DNA of 64,000 nucleotides, from positions 101,174-165,173 of the forward strand of contig NZ_BAFP01000071.1 of NCBI RefSeq assembly GCF_000308455.1, read 5' to 3'. The position numbers and the translations under genes were made by a program. The first letter of the stretch is position 1; each line of letters opens with the position of its first letter. Shown here one piece after another: positions 43,299-51,702 of the stretch. The DNA is from Nocardia abscessus NBRC 100374. Lineage in GTDB: Bacteria; Actinomycetota; Actinomycetes; Mycobacteriales; Mycobacteriaceae. Below the pieces are notes generated by a model. That model was not told the origin of the DNA, made no database searches, and worked only from the letters and a program-made list of their open reading frames with translations.

Positions 43299-44804
43299 TC
43301 ACTGGGAATCGCGCGGCACCTGCAGGGGAGTGAGTGAACTGGTGGCCGGGCCTTCGAGCAGTGTGCCGTCGGCGGCGAAGCGCGAGCCGTGCAGCGGGCA
43401 GTCCCAGGTGCGTTCGGCGTCGTTCCAGTTGAGGATGCCGTGCAGGTGCGGGCAGACGGCGGAGACCCGGTTGGTGACGCCGTCCACCGTGCACACGGCG
43501 GTCGGATGCAGGCCTTCGCGCAGTACCGTGCCACAGCCTTCGGCCGGAGCGACGCCGTCGTGGTGCGTCGCGACGCGCAACCAGCCCGCCGAAAGCTGTT
43601 GCGCCACCGCACTGTTGGTCTTGGTCACCGCGGGCAGCGCCTTGAGTTCGTCCAGGCGCCAGCTGGCCAGCGCGCCCGCCCAGCGCGGCGGCGCTCCGGT
43701 GAACCGTCCGGCCAGCGCGATGGCCGCGGCGACGCCATTGGTCAGACCCCATTTGGCGTAGCCGGTGGCCAGCTGGATCTCGTGCTGTCCGGGCAGCAGC
43801 GGACCCACGTAGGGAAGCTCGGCGACCGGCGAGTAGTCCTGGGCGGACCAGCGGTGCGTCGGCTCGGCGCTGGGGAACCACGTTCGCGCCCAGTGCACCA
43901 GGTCTTCCACTTTCTCGCGGGTCGATCCGCCACGGCCGACGACGTGGCCGTTCCCCCCGACCAGCAGGAGCTCTCCGTCCGGCCCCTCCGCGCGACGCAG
44001 GGAACGGGTGGGGCTGCCCGCACTGATGTACATATCGCGCGGAATCGGCTCGTCCAGGGTGAACGCCGCCAGATAGGAACGTTGCGGGACGAGGCGGGCG
44101 AAGAACCCGCCGCGATCGAGGATGGGTGTGCCGGTGGCCAGCACCACCCGGCGCGCGCCGAGGTCGCCGTGTTCGGTCGAGACGACGAGGTCACCCTGCG
44201 CGCCGTGGTGCACGCCGCGCACCAGGGTGGATTCGTAGATCGGCGCGCCGTGCGCCTCCACATCGGCCGCGAGCGCGGCCAGCAGCGCCATCGGGTCGAG
44301 CTGGGCCTGATCGGCCAAGCGGACCGCGCCGTGCGCGGGGAACGGCACGTCCAGATCGCGGAGCAGTTCGGTGGGCAGTCCCGCCTTCTGGGTCGCGGCG
44401 TACTCGGCGCGTACGGCCGACATTTCGTCGTCGTTCTGCGCGTAGGTCAACGCGGCGACGCGATCGACCGCGACGCCGTGTGCGGCGCAGAAACGCAGCA
44501 GCCATTCCTGCCCTTCCCGATTCGCCGCCACATAGTCGCGCAGGACGTCGTCGGAATGGTGCCGGGCGATCTGCTGAGCCCGAGTCCCTTGGAGCAGACT
44601 GATTTTGCCGGTGGTGGCGCCGGTCGTCCCCGCCCCGACGCGCCTGCCTTCGATGACGGCGACCTCCACGCCGTGCTCGACCAGCAGCAGCGCGGTCACC
44701 AGTCCGGTGAGCCCACCGCCGATCACCACCGTGTCGAAGCGCGATCCCGGCGTCAACCGCAACCGCGCCGGGACCTGCGCTTCGTGCAACCATAGGGACG
44801 TCAT
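43299..44804 (-). CDS. FAD oxidoreductase (DAO family) with C-terminal Rieske domain
   Basis: The 501-residue protein has the FAD motif GGGLTGLVTALLL near residue 29 and GAGTTGATTGKISLLQG, typical of the GlpA/DAO fold. LATGYAKWGLTNGVAAAIAL follows. The C-terminal Rieske center is complete (Cys451-x-His453 in CPHLHG and Cys469-x2-His472 in CPLHG). This fusion is widespread in bacteria with no firm substrate. The ATG at 44804 has only a weak site. Confidence 0.9.
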   Translation of the reverse strand: MTSLWLHEAQVPARLRLTPGSRFDTVVIGGGLTGLVTALLLVEHGVEVAVIEGRRVGAGTTGATTGKISLLQGTRAQQIARHHSDDVLRDYVAANREGQEWLLRFCAAHGVAVDRVAALTYAQNDDEMSAVRAEYAATQKAGLPTELLRDLDVPFPAHGAVRLADQAQLDPMALLAALAADVEAHGAPIYESTLVRGVHHGAQGDLVVSTEHGDLGARRVVLATGTPILDRGGFFARLVPQRSYLAAFTLDEPIPRDMYISAGSPTRSLRRAEGPDGELLLVGGNGHVVGRGGSTREKVEDLVHWARTWFPSAEPTHRWSAQDYSPVAELPYVGPLLPGQHEIQLATGYAKWGLTNGVAAAIALAGRFTGAPPRWAGALASWRLDELKALPAVTKTNSAVAQQLSAGWLRVATHHDGVAPAEGCGTVLREGLHPTAVCTVDGVTNRVSAVCPHLHGILNWNDAERTWDCPLHGSRFAADGTLLEGPATSSLTPLQVPRDSQ

Positions 44805-44856
44805 AAGCCCGAGATAGCCGGTCTCGACGAGGTGAAACGCCCGTGCGGCATCCTCG

Positions 44857-45792
44857 TCACACCCGCACCCGACTGCTGAGCTGCCGATCCGCCGCGGCGA
44901 GTACTTCGGCCGCGCTGATCATCGCCAGCCCGGGCGCGGGAGTGCCCGCCAGTGGATCGCTCACCCGCCCGGCCCAGAGGGCGACATGCGCCGCGCGTTC
45001 GGGCGGCGGCCCCCAGATCGCGGGCGAATCGGGGCCGAAGATCAGCACCGACGGGGTGCCGAACGCCGTGGCCAGATGCCCCACACCGGTGTCGCCGCTC
45101 AGCACGAGGGACGCGTCGGCCACGGTCACGGCCAGCTGCCGCAGCGTGAGTTCCCCTGCCAGCACACAGCTTTCGGGGAGTCCGGCCTGTTCGGCCACAT
45201 CGCGTGCGAGCGGGCGGTCGGCGGCGCTGCCGACGACACGCACCGGGCAGCCCCAGTCGCGCAGGCCGGCCGCCACGGCCGCGAACCGTTCGGCGGGCCA
45301 GCGCCGGGCAGGCGCACCGCCGGGATAGACGACGATGCAGCGGCGCTCGCCGGTGCTCTCCGGCGGCGGGGTGATGTCCAGTCGCGCCGGGTCGGCGGCG
45401 ATGCCCGCCCATTCCAGCAGCCGGCACCACCGCACGGTTTCGTGCAGGCCGGGCTCCCACAGTGGGCCCGGTAGCTGGGGAAAATCTTTGTGACGATAGG
45501 CGATCGTCCGTTCCGGATCGATCGCGAGCAGTGCACCGGTGCTCTCGGCCGCGGCGCTGTGCAGATCGACCGCGAAAGTGGGCGGTGGCGCGTTCCAGCG
45601 CAGTGCGCCCGCCATCGGTGTGGCGTGCAGGTCGTCGACGCAATTCGCCAATTCGATCACGGGCCGTAGCCAGCCGGGTGCGGCGAGGACGAGCCGGTGT
45701 CGCGGCTGGGCGTCGTGCAAGGCGCGCAGGGCGGGAATCGCGGTCAAAAGCTCCCGCAGCCCATGAGCGCGCAGCGCGAGCGTGACAGTCAC
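44857..45792 (-). CDS. glycosyltransferase family 9 (heptosyltransferase-like)
   Basis: The 311-residue GT-B protein has an N-terminal LRAHGLRELLTAIPALRAL, VYPGGAPARRWPAERFAAVA in the center, and the conserved ADASLVLSGDTGVGHLATAFG with PSVLIFGPDSPAIWG. These match ADP-heptose:LPS heptosyltransferases. Actinobacteria lack LPS, so the acceptor is probably another cell-surface or small-molecule glycan. GGAGG lies 6 nt before the GTG. It probably stands alone. Confidence 0.88.
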   Translation of the reverse strand: MTVTLALRAHGLRELLTAIPALRALHDAQPRHRLVLAAPGWLRPVIELANCVDDLHATPMAGALRWNAPPPTFAVDLHSAAAESTGALLAIDPERTIAYRHKDFPQLPGPLWEPGLHETVRWCRLLEWAGIAADPARLDITPPPESTGERRCIVVYPGGAPARRWPAERFAAVAAGLRDWGCPVRVVGSAADRPLARDVAEQAGLPESCVLAGELTLRQLAVTVADASLVLSGDTGVGHLATAFGTPSVLIFGPDSPAIWGPPPERAAHVALWAGRVSDPLAGTPAPGLAMISAAEVLAAADRQLSSRVRV

Positions 45793-46017
45793 GGAATGCC
45801 TCCAGATTCGGCGTTATCGGCACAGACCCCGCCACCGGGTCGACGTCGTCGGCGGCCCGGGGCGGGTGTGCCACAAAGCTTCGAGGTAGACGCGTCTCGA
45901 AGCCCGCCGGTCGGTGCGCTACTCGACGCCGTTGTCGAGGTTGCGCCGCAGTCCGGCGGTACTCCCACCCGGTTCGGCGCCTGGACAACCACGGCGGGAG
46001 CGGTATTTGCGGGCGCG

Positions 46018-46344
46018 TTATTTCGGCACGAAAATGCCGGTGAGATCGGCCTTCCGGATCGGGGTGTCCGGATTGGCCTGTGCCGCGCACATCAGCTTGA
46101 TCGCCGCGATAGCGGCATCGACGGTCCTCGCGTCGGGCGTCCCGTCACCTTCACGTTCCTGCTCGAGAAACTTCTCGGTGGTGATGCGCTGCTTGTCGGG
46201 ATCCTGGGCGACGTATTCGTTGCACGGGGTGTCGCCGCCCTTGTTCACGATCTTCTCCGGCTCGTCGCCGCACCCTCCCGCACACACCGCCAGCGCCGCC
46301 AGAACGGCGATGCCCATCCGGCCGGGCCGGCCCATGGCGCTCAT
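46018..46344 (-). CDS. small lipoprotein, HdeA-like layout
   Basis: The 108-residue protein has a signal with lipobox LAVCAGGC, then a mature part with two Cys (TPCNEYVAQDPDKQRITTEK, IKLMCAAQ) spaced like the disulfide of HdeA-type acid chaperones. HdeA similarity is by layout only. Its ATG overlaps the upstream lipoprotein stop (ATGA). It is last in an operon with usfY and another lipoprotein, so it probably belongs to the envelope stress response. Confidence 0.7.
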   Translation of the reverse strand: MSAMGRPGRMGIAVLAALAVCAGGCGDEPEKIVNKGGDTPCNEYVAQDPDKQRITTEKFLEQEREGDGTPDARTVDAAIAAIKLMCAAQANPDTPIRKADLTGIFVPK

Positions 46345-46799
46345 CGGCCGAACCCCGCCAGCGCCGAGGCCAGATCCGGCACATCGAGCGCCTGGACAGC
46401 TTGCTGACGCACGTCGGGGCAGTTCTGCGTGGTGATGGCGTCGATCCTGCCGCGGTCGGTGACGACCACATCGTTCAGGCCGCCGTTGCGGGCCGCCCAG
46501 TTGTGCACGGTGCCGTTGAACGTCACTTTGGCCACCGTCGCGCCCTGCCCGCGCCAGGTATCGATATCGGCGCGCATCATGTCGCACAGCTGCTGCGCGT
46601 CTTCCGTGGTGATCTGGTCGGTGTTCGGCATCTGCGCGGTGGTCGGGCCCGGCATGGTGATCGAGACGGTCGCCGGCTCGGGCGTCGACGCGCCCGGATC
46701 ACCGTCGTCGCTCGAACATGCCGTGAGCGCCGAACCGGCCGCCAGCGCGCCGACGAGCAGGGCGAGGCGACCGAAGGGCCGGTTGAGCTGGTGTGTCAT
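46341..46799 (-). CDS. lipoprotein, unknown function
   Basis: The 152-residue protein has a lipoprotein signal ending LTACSS, a Pro/Thr-rich linker, and a mature domain with two Cys (QLCDMMRADI, TQNCPDVRQQA). The segment TFNGTVHNWAARNGGLND may form a compact domain. It starts 27 bp after usfY and overlaps the next gene by 4 bp. Anchoring to the outer face of the membrane is inferred from the lipobox. Confidence 0.72.
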   Translation of the reverse strand: MTHQLNRPFGRLALLVGALAAGSALTACSSDDGDPGASTPEPATVSITMPGPTTAQMPNTDQITTEDAQQLCDMMRADIDTWRGQGATVAKVTFNGTVHNWAARNGGLNDVVVTDRGRIDAITTQNCPDVRQQAVQALDVPDLASALAGFGR

Positions 46800-46826
46800 T
46801 CTTTCTCCCTCGAAGTCGACCGCTGA

Positions 46827-47162
46827 TCAGTGACCGGCGGCGTCCCGCAGCCGTCTGCCTTCGCGCACTTTGATCCTGCGGTGCTCGAGGACGATCACGA
46901 CGACGCCCACGAGGATGCAGAGACCGCTGACCACCCCGGCGATCACCGCCCAGCCCTCGAATCCGTATCCGGCAGCGGTGAGCGTGAGCGCGAGGCTCAC
47001 GATGCCGATGCCGACCAGGATGATCCCGGGCCAGTTACGGGCGTCTTCGATGGATTCTCCGGCGTGTGTGCGGGAGGTGCGGGTGTCGTCGGGAAACGTG
47101 TGGGACCGGTGCTGCTCCCCAGCGCCGGATCCCGCGCTCGATTCGTTCGGTGCTGGCAGCAT
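46827..47162 (-). CDS. usfY: UsfY-like membrane protein
   Basis: The 111-residue protein has TRTHAGESIEDARNWPGIIL, then two membrane helices (LVGIGIVSLALTLTAAGYGF, AVIAGVVSGLCILVGVVVIV) and a cytoplasmic LEHRRIKVREGRRL. The HAGES-x-WPG and EHRRI motifs match mycobacterial UsfY, encoded beside rsbW-sigF there. Here it lies about 6 kb from sigF with two lipoproteins. AAGGGA lies 8 nt before ATG 47162. It is divergent from the Hrp1-like gene. Confidence 0.8.
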   Translation of the reverse strand: MLPAPNESSAGSGAGEQHRSHTFPDDTRTSRTHAGESIEDARNWPGIILVGIGIVSLALTLTAAGYGFEGWAVIAGVVSGLCILVGVVVIVLEHRRIKVREGRRLRDAAGH

Positions 47163-47268
47163 CGGATGTCCCTTCTCCTGAGCGGCAACGATTTCGGTGC
47201 GCGGCAGCCCCGGTCCCGGAGCGTTCGACTCGGGCCATCCGGGGCGGCCATACCGGACGAATGCCCGC

Positions 47269-47293
47269 GTTAGCGGATCCGAAACGGGGGTAC
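47269..47293 (+). promoter_or_regulatory. SigF-type promoter of the CBS gene
   Basis: GTTA (47269-47272), 15 bp, GGGTAC (47288-47293), 60 bp before the ATG of the Hrp1-like gene. One base differs from the GTTT-N15-GGGTAC promoter in front of rsbW-sigF. Confidence 0.6.
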
Positions 47294-47352
47294 GACGTGA
47301 GCGAGTAGCCCGTTCGGTGGGCGCTCGTACCGGCGAGAAGTGGAGGACCCCG

Positions 47353-47769
47353 ATGACAACAGCACGGGACATCATGACCCCGAATGTGGAATGCGTCCGG
47401 TCCAGCGACACGGTGGTCGCGGCCGCGCAGCGAATGGCGGAGCTGAATGTCGGCGCCTTGCCCATCTGCGGTGAGGACGACAAGTTGAAGGGAATGCTCA
47501 CCGACCGCGACATCGTCGTCAAAGTGATCGCCCAGCGCAAGGACCCGCTCGGGGTCGACGCGGGCGAGCTCGGCGGAGAGTTGGTCACCGTCGACGCCGA
47601 CGACGACGTGCGCAAGGTGATGTCGGTGATGTCGCAGCATCAGGTACGCCGCGTGCCGGTGCTGGAACAGGGCCGGCTGGTCGGCATCATCGCGCAGGCC
47701 GACGTCGCGACCACGGTCGAGAACGCCCAGTCCGGTAGCACGGTAGAGGCCATCTCGACCGACTTCTGA
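47353..47769 (+). CDS. CBS-domain protein, Hrp1-like
   Basis: The 138-residue protein has two CBS domains. It starts MTTARDIMTPNVECVRSSDT and contains VGALPICGEDDKLKGMLTDR, DIVVK and HQVRRVPVLEQGRLVGIIAQ. This closely follows hypoxic response protein 1 of M. tuberculosis (Rv2626c) as I recall it. Function may be adenine-nucleotide or stress sensing. GGAGG precedes the ATG closely. A SigF-type promoter lies upstream. Confidence 0.88.
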   Translation: MTTARDIMTPNVECVRSSDTVVAAAQRMAELNVGALPICGEDDKLKGMLTDRDIVVKVIAQRKDPLGVDAGELGGELVTVDADDDVRKVMSVMSQHQVRRVPVLEQGRLVGIIAQADVATTVENAQSGSTVEAISTDF

Positions 47770-47780
47770 GCTCGGCCTGC

Positions 47781-48500
47781 TCAGACCGCGGCAGGGTGCA
47801 GGTCGTAGACCGCGTATGCCGCACGGATCACCGGCTGGGCGACATTGCGCACCCGGATGCCGCCCGGCGTGGTGCCGCGCTCCGCTCCCGCGTGCGCGTG
47901 GCCGTGCAACGCCAGGTCGGCGCCGTGCTCATCGATCGCCTCGCCGAGCAGGTAGGAACCGAGGAACGGGTAGATCTCCCTCGGCTCGCCGTGCAGGGTG
48001 TCGCTGATCGGGGAGTAGTGCGTGAGCGCGACGGTGAAGTCGGTGTCCAATGTCGCCAGCGCATCGCCGAGCGCGGCGGCCACGTCCACGGTGTGCGCGG
48101 CGAATTCGCGCATGATGGGTTCGCCGAAGACGCTCGCGCATTTGCCCGCGAACCCGCCACCGAAGCCTTTCGTGCCCGCGACTCCGAGCGTGCTCCCGTC
48201 GAGATCCAGGGTCACCGCGGACCCTTCCAGGACCGTGATGCCGTGGTCGTCGAGGACGGTGGCGATCTCCTCTTCGGCGTCGCCGTGATAGTCGTGATTG
48301 CCGAGAACAGCGACGACCGGCACGCCCAAGTCGGCGAACTCCGCCGCGACGACCCTGGCTTCGTCGACGGTGCCGTGGCGTGTCAGGTCGCCCGCCAGCA
48401 AGAGCGCGTCCGCGCGCGCGGGGAGGTCGTGCAGGGCAGGCCGCCACTGCCCTTGCGAATCCGCGCCTAGATGTACGTCGCCGACCGCGGCTATCCGCAT
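47781..48500 (-). CDS. metallophosphoesterase
   Basis: The 239-residue protein has the calcineurin-like motifs GDVHLG (7-12), GDLTRHG, GNHDYHGD, THYSP and LHGHAHAG, giving a two-metal centre that hydrolyses phosphate esters. Subfamily resembles small cytosolic MPEs without a signal peptide. The ATG at 48500 lies 5 bp after the BON gene stop, making a three-gene operon with the BON protein and the nucleotidyltransferase. Substrate unknown. Confidence 0.9.
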   Translation of the reverse strand: MRIAAVGDVHLGADSQGQWRPALHDLPARADALLLAGDLTRHGTVDEARVVAAEFADLGVPVVAVLGNHDYHGDAEEEIATVLDDHGITVLEGSAVTLDLDGSTLGVAGTKGFGGGFAGKCASVFGEPIMREFAAHTVDVAAALGDALATLDTDFTVALTHYSPISDTLHGEPREIYPFLGSYLLGEAIDEHGADLALHGHAHAGAERGTTPGGIRVRNVAQPVIRAAYAVYDLHPAAV

Positions 48501-48505
48501 GCCGC

Positions 48506-48775
48506 TCAACTCCTTTCGGGTCCGTCCTGCTCCAGCGTCTCGGTGTCGACGGGCGCCGTGGGACGGGTGACATGGACGTCGTTGTGGATCCGCGCGGACG
48601 GAAGCTGCTCCCGCACAATGGTTTCCATCTGCTGCTTGCGCTGCTCGCTGCTGACCTCGCCGCCGAGCACCACGACGTCGCCGCGGATGGTCACCTGCAC
48701 ACCGAGTTCGGCGGTGCGGGGGTCCTCGGCCAGCGCTCGGCGCAGTCGTGCGACGAGGTATTGCGGCTGCTCCAT
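48506..48775 (-). CDS. BON-domain protein
   Basis: The 89-residue protein has one BON domain (LRRALAEDPRTAELGVQVTI, RGDVVVLGGEVSSEQRKQQM, ETIVREQLPSARIHNDVHV). BON domains bind phospholipid or cell-wall ligands in stress proteins such as OsmY, but no signal peptide is seen here. Gaps of 3 bp and 5 bp to its neighbours show operon membership. The SigF-type promoter upstream of the first gene suggests a stress role. Confidence 0.85.
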   Translation of the reverse strand: MEQPQYLVARLRRALAEDPRTAELGVQVTIRGDVVVLGGEVSSEQRKQQMETIVREQLPSARIHNDVHVTRPTAPVDTETLEQDGPERS

Positions 48776-48778
48776 CTA

Positions 48779-49342
48779 CTACTCCACCTTTCCGGTGCGG
48801 GTGATGCCGAGATCGTCCAGCAGGCCCATGAAGGCCCGCGCGTAGGGCGAGGCCTTGGTCTGCTCGCGCGCCGATTCCCAGTCCACTTGTTCGCGTAGGT
48901 CGCGCGCGATGTGCAGGATCGGGCTCAGGTCGAGGCGGTGCGCGTCGAAGACGAGCATCTTGTCCACCATCAGATCGGTGCCGCTGATCACCGGAGCCTT
49001 GGCGGGCCCGATCCGCATCTCCGTGGCCCGGTCGAGCAGTTCGTCGGTCACGTCGCGATCGTTCGGGCGGTGGATCACGTCGACGAGGATGTCGTCGGCG
49101 TAGACCTTGCGCAACCAGTTCTCCGGCGGGTCGCACACCCGCAGACCCGCGCGGGCCAGTGTCTGGATCGCCCGCGCGCTGTCCTCGGGTTTCACGAAGA
49201 TGTCGACGTCGTGCTGAGAGGCCGGGCCGCCGCGGGCGTAGACCGCGCAGCCGCCCGCCACCGCGAAACGGATGTCCGTCGCGGCCAGTGCGTTCACCGT
49301 GCGGGTGAGCGCGTGCAGCAGCTGATCGGTAGTCGCAACCAT
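48779..49342 (-). CDS. nucleotidyltransferase-fold protein
   Basis: The 187-residue protein has an N-terminal helix and then a minimal nucleotidyltransferase core: VAGGCAVYARGG followed by HDVDIFV, with the D-x-D metal pair. DILVDVIHR supplies the third acidic residue. It resembles AbiEii-type or kanamycin-nucleotidyltransferase-like proteins, but no antitoxin partner is present. The ATG lies 9 nt after a SigF-type -10, so the transcript may be nearly leaderless. Confidence 0.8.
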   Translation of the reverse strand: MVATTDQLLHALTRTVNALAATDIRFAVAGGCAVYARGGPASQHDVDIFVKPEDSARAIQTLARAGLRVCDPPENWLRKVYADDILVDVIHRPNDRDVTDELLDRATEMRIGPAKAPVISGTDLMVDKMLVFDAHRLDLSPILHIARDLREQVDWESAREQTKASPYARAFMGLLDDLGITRTGKVE

Positions 49343-49351
49343 GCAGCGGTG

Positions 49352-49376
49352 GTACCCGGCGGATGCCGGGTTAATC
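49352..49376 (-). promoter_or_regulatory. SigF-type promoter for the nucleotidyltransferase operon
   Basis: On the minus strand: GATT (49373-49376), 15 bp, GGGTAC (49352-49357). The -35 differs by one base from GTTT. It overlaps the opposite-facing promoter of the ChaB gene, so both are in one divergent control region. Confidence 0.5.
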
Positions 49377-49393
49377 GGCGTTTCTCCGGGTAT
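49369..49393 (+). promoter_or_regulatory. SigF-type promoter for the ChaB gene
   Basis: GGTT (49369-49372), 15 bp, GGGTAT (49388-49393), 80 bp before the ChaB ATG. It matches the general SigB/SigF form GGTT or GTTT, 15-16 bp, GGGTAT/C. Confidence 0.6.
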
Positions 49394-49473
49394 GCGACCG
49401 GGTACCGGGGGCTCGCACGCGGCACCGCACCGGGCTTTCGGACCCTCGGCTTCGGAACCGGAAGGAGCGACTC

Positions 49474-49899
49474 ATGCCCAAGACGACAGCACGCGGTGGA
49501 GTCAAGAAATCCGAGTTGCCGAGCACTTTGGAGCGGTCGGAGGAGAAGGCGCAGCGCACCTTCGCCGAAGCGCACGACGCCGCGCTCGAACAGTACGACG
49601 GCGACGAGGAGCGCGCCCATCGCGTCGCCTACGCGGCGCTCAAGCACAGCTACGAGCGGGTCGGCGACCGTTGGGAGCCCAAGCCCAGCCGTGGCCCCTC
49701 CGACGAGCGAGCCGAACAGGGCGGCCCGAACGCGCGGGGGGAGACCGCCGAGGGCGTCGATGCCAACGCTTCGAAGGAGCACCTGCTGGGGATCGCCCGG
49801 CGGCTGGCGATTTCCGGGCGCTCACGGATGACCAAGGACGAACTGGTCGAGGCGATCGAGAAACGCAATCGCCAGGAGGCAGCGCGTGCCCGAGAATGA
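49474..49899 (+). CDS. ChaB-domain protein with Rho-N-like C-terminus
   Basis: The 141-residue protein has a ChaB-type domain (LPSTLERSEEKAQRTFAEAH, HRVAYAALKHSYERVGDRW) and, after a disordered acidic linker, a Rho-N-like domain (LLGIARRLAISGRSRMTKDE, LVEAIEK) that could bind nucleic acid. Family members in Streptomyces and relatives are stress-associated. The ATG follows GGAAGGAG. It overlaps the next gene by 14 bp. Confidence 0.83.
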   Translation: MPKTTARGGVKKSELPSTLERSEEKAQRTFAEAHDAALEQYDGDEERAHRVAYAALKHSYERVGDRWEPKPSRGPSDERAEQGGPNARGETAEGVDANASKEHLLGIARRLAISGRSRMTKDELVEAIEKRNRQEAARARE

Positions 49900-50398
49900 C
49901 GACGCCTGGGCGCGCCGTGAGCGTGGCGAGACCGAACTCGAACGACTCGACCGGAACTGGGGCAGCCTGGTCCAGGAACTGCGCGTGGTGCAGACCGGTG
50001 TGCAGTTCCTGTTCGGGGCGTTGCTGATCCTGCCGTTCCAGGCGTCGTTCGGCACGCTGTCGCCGGGGATGCGGGCCCTGTACATAGCCACCCTGGCCGC
50101 TGTGGTCGGGGCGACGGTGTTCTTGATCGCGCCGGTGTCCTGGCATCGGATCCTGTTCCGCCGGCACCGCCTGGGCAACGTCGTCGCCGCGGCGCACCGC
50201 TGTGCGATGGCAGGCGTCGCACTGCTGGGACTGGCGTTGATCGGCGCGGTGGTGCTCGTGGTGGACTACGTGACCGGGGCGGCCGCGGCGGCGGTGACCA
50301 GCGTGGTCACCGTCGCGCTGTTCGTCTCGACCTGGCTCGTCGCGCCTTGGCGCTGGCGCCGCGCGTCCGAGAAGGACGCCGGAGCCGACCACTGCTGA
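49886..50398 (+). CDS. DUF6328-type membrane protein
   Basis: The 170-residue protein has a charged N-terminus and four hydrophobic helices: VQFLFGALLILPFQASFG, YIATLAAVVGATVFLIAPVS, GVALLGLALIGAVVLVVDYV and AVTSVVTVALFVSTWLVAP. ELRVVQTGVQFLFGALL matches the DUF6328 signature. AGGAGG lies before the GTG, which overlaps the ChaB gene, so both belong to one operon probably under the SigF-type promoter. Confidence 0.8.
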   Translation: MPENDDAWARRERGETELERLDRNWGSLVQELRVVQTGVQFLFGALLILPFQASFGTLSPGMRALYIATLAAVVGATVFLIAPVSWHRILFRRHRLGNVVAAAHRCAMAGVALLGLALIGAVVLVVDYVTGAAAAAVTSVVTVALFVSTWLVAPWRWRRASEKDAGADHC

Positions 50399-50399
50399 C

Positions 50400-51611
50400 T
50401 CACCGGGCCCAGGACACGACCTCTCCCGCGCGGGCGGGAGCACCGCGGTGGTAGGCGCTGAGCGTCTCGGTCGCCACCCGGTCCCACGAATTCCGGCTCG
50501 CGGCTCGTTGATAGCCCGCGGCGCCCCATGTTTCGCGCAACGTCGAGTCGGTGAGCAGCGGGCGCACCGCCCGTGCGATCGCGTCGGGTTCGGGCGGGGA
50601 GGCGAACCGTCCGGTGACGCCGTCGACCACCGTGTCCAGTAGACCGCCGACCGCGGTGGCGACCACCGGCTTCCCGCACGCCATCGCCTCCAGCGCCACC
50701 CGGCCCGATGGCTCGTACCAGGGTGTGCAGAGCACGACGTCGGCGGAGCGGTACAGCCGCGGCAACATCGGCCGCGACACCGATCCGGCCAGCCGAAGTC
50801 GTTCACGCACACCGTGATCCGATGCGATGCGGCGCAGCCTGCGGCCTTCGGCGTCGTCCTCGTCATCGGCGGCGGGGCCGCCTGCGATCACCAGCTCGGT
50901 GTCCGGGAGGTCCGGCAGCGCCTTGATGACCGGGTCGAATCCGCTGCGCCGCACCAACTCTCCCGCCGCGACCAATCGGTAGGTGGCATGCCGGTCGGCG
51001 GCGGCACCCTCCGGGGTGAATGTGGTGAGATCCACCCCGCACGGCACCATCGAGATGCGGAATCGCGGCACCCCCATCCTGGCCAGCTCCGCTACCTCCT
51101 CGGAGCAGGTCGCCACGACGTGCGCCGCTCGCGTCGCGATGAGCCGCTCGAACCGGATGCGCGAGCGAGGGCTCGGGTCGGCGAGACCTTCGCAGCGTCG
51201 CTGCACGGTGCCGAGCCCGTGGAAGGTGAGCACCACCGGGATGCCGTGCGCGCGTGACGCCAGCTCGGCGGCGAGCCCGGATTTCCAGTAGTGCGCGTGC
51301 ACGAGGTCCGGTTGCTCGGCGGTCCAGTGCCGCCGCAGGAAGGTGCCGAAGTCGCCGAGGTAGGGCAGTGTGCGATCGATCGGCAGCGGAGTCGGCGGTC
51401 CGGCTTGGACGTGCACTACCCGGTAGCCGCCCTCGGCGATCAGCTCGGCGGGTGCGCGCGGACCGGTGCGGCGGGTATAGACGGTCACCTCGTGTCCGCG
51501 CCGCGCATACGCCGCGGACAGTTCGGCCACGTACCGGCCCCGGCCGCGCCCATCGGCGGGACCTTCTTCGGCGAGCGGGCTGGCGTCTTCGGAAACCATG
51601 GCAATCTTCAC
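50400..51611 (-). CDS. family 4 glycosyltransferase
   Basis: The 403-residue GT-B enzyme begins MKIAMVSEDASPLAEEGPAD, has HAHYWKSGLAAELASRA, and the GT4 acceptor/donor motifs VPCGVDLTTFTP, LVIAGGPA, LYRSADVVLCTPWYEPSGRV and ALEAMACGKPVVATAVGG with the E-x7-E pair. It transfers a sugar from an NDP-sugar to an unknown acceptor. The GTG at 51611 has GGAG upstream. It ends 1 bp after the DUF6328 stop (convergent). Confidence 0.9.
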   Translation of the reverse strand: MKIAMVSEDASPLAEEGPADGRGRGRYVAELSAAYARRGHEVTVYTRRTGPRAPAELIAEGGYRVVHVQAGPPTPLPIDRTLPYLGDFGTFLRRHWTAEQPDLVHAHYWKSGLAAELASRAHGIPVVLTFHGLGTVQRRCEGLADPSPRSRIRFERLIATRAAHVVATCSEEVAELARMGVPRFRISMVPCGVDLTTFTPEGAAADRHATYRLVAAGELVRRSGFDPVIKALPDLPDTELVIAGGPAADDEDDAEGRRLRRIASDHGVRERLRLAGSVSRPMLPRLYRSADVVLCTPWYEPSGRVALEAMACGKPVVATAVGGLLDTVVDGVTGRFASPPEPDAIARAVRPLLTDSTLRETWGAAGYQRAASRNSWDRVATETLSAYHRGAPARAGEVVSWAR

Positions 51612-51678
51612 CGGGTGCTCCGTTCTTGTCGCGGGCGCGCGAATCCGCGCGGCTGCCCTACGACCGGCATCGCGTGAC

Positions 51679-51702
51679 GTTCGGGATAGATGTTCGGGGT
51701 AT
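51679..51702 (+). promoter_or_regulatory. SigF-type promoter upstream of STAS gene
   Basis: GTT (51679-51681), 15 bp, GGGTAT (51697-51702). The next clear gene starts at 51994, so the leader would be near 285 nt. The stretch 51703-51993 has no convincing gene, although a GGGAGG site occurs near 51848. Confidence 0.45.

Noticed and set aside
45793..46017. Small minus-strand frame between the glycosyltransferase and lipoprotein genes
   Set aside because: Low-complexity translation and no ribosome site; the gap shows no clear feature.
48779..49342. Type IV toxin (AbiEii-like) toxin-antitoxin system
   Set aside because: The nucleotidyltransferase fold is present but the adjacent genes are BON and phosphoesterase proteins, with no AbiEi-type antitoxin.
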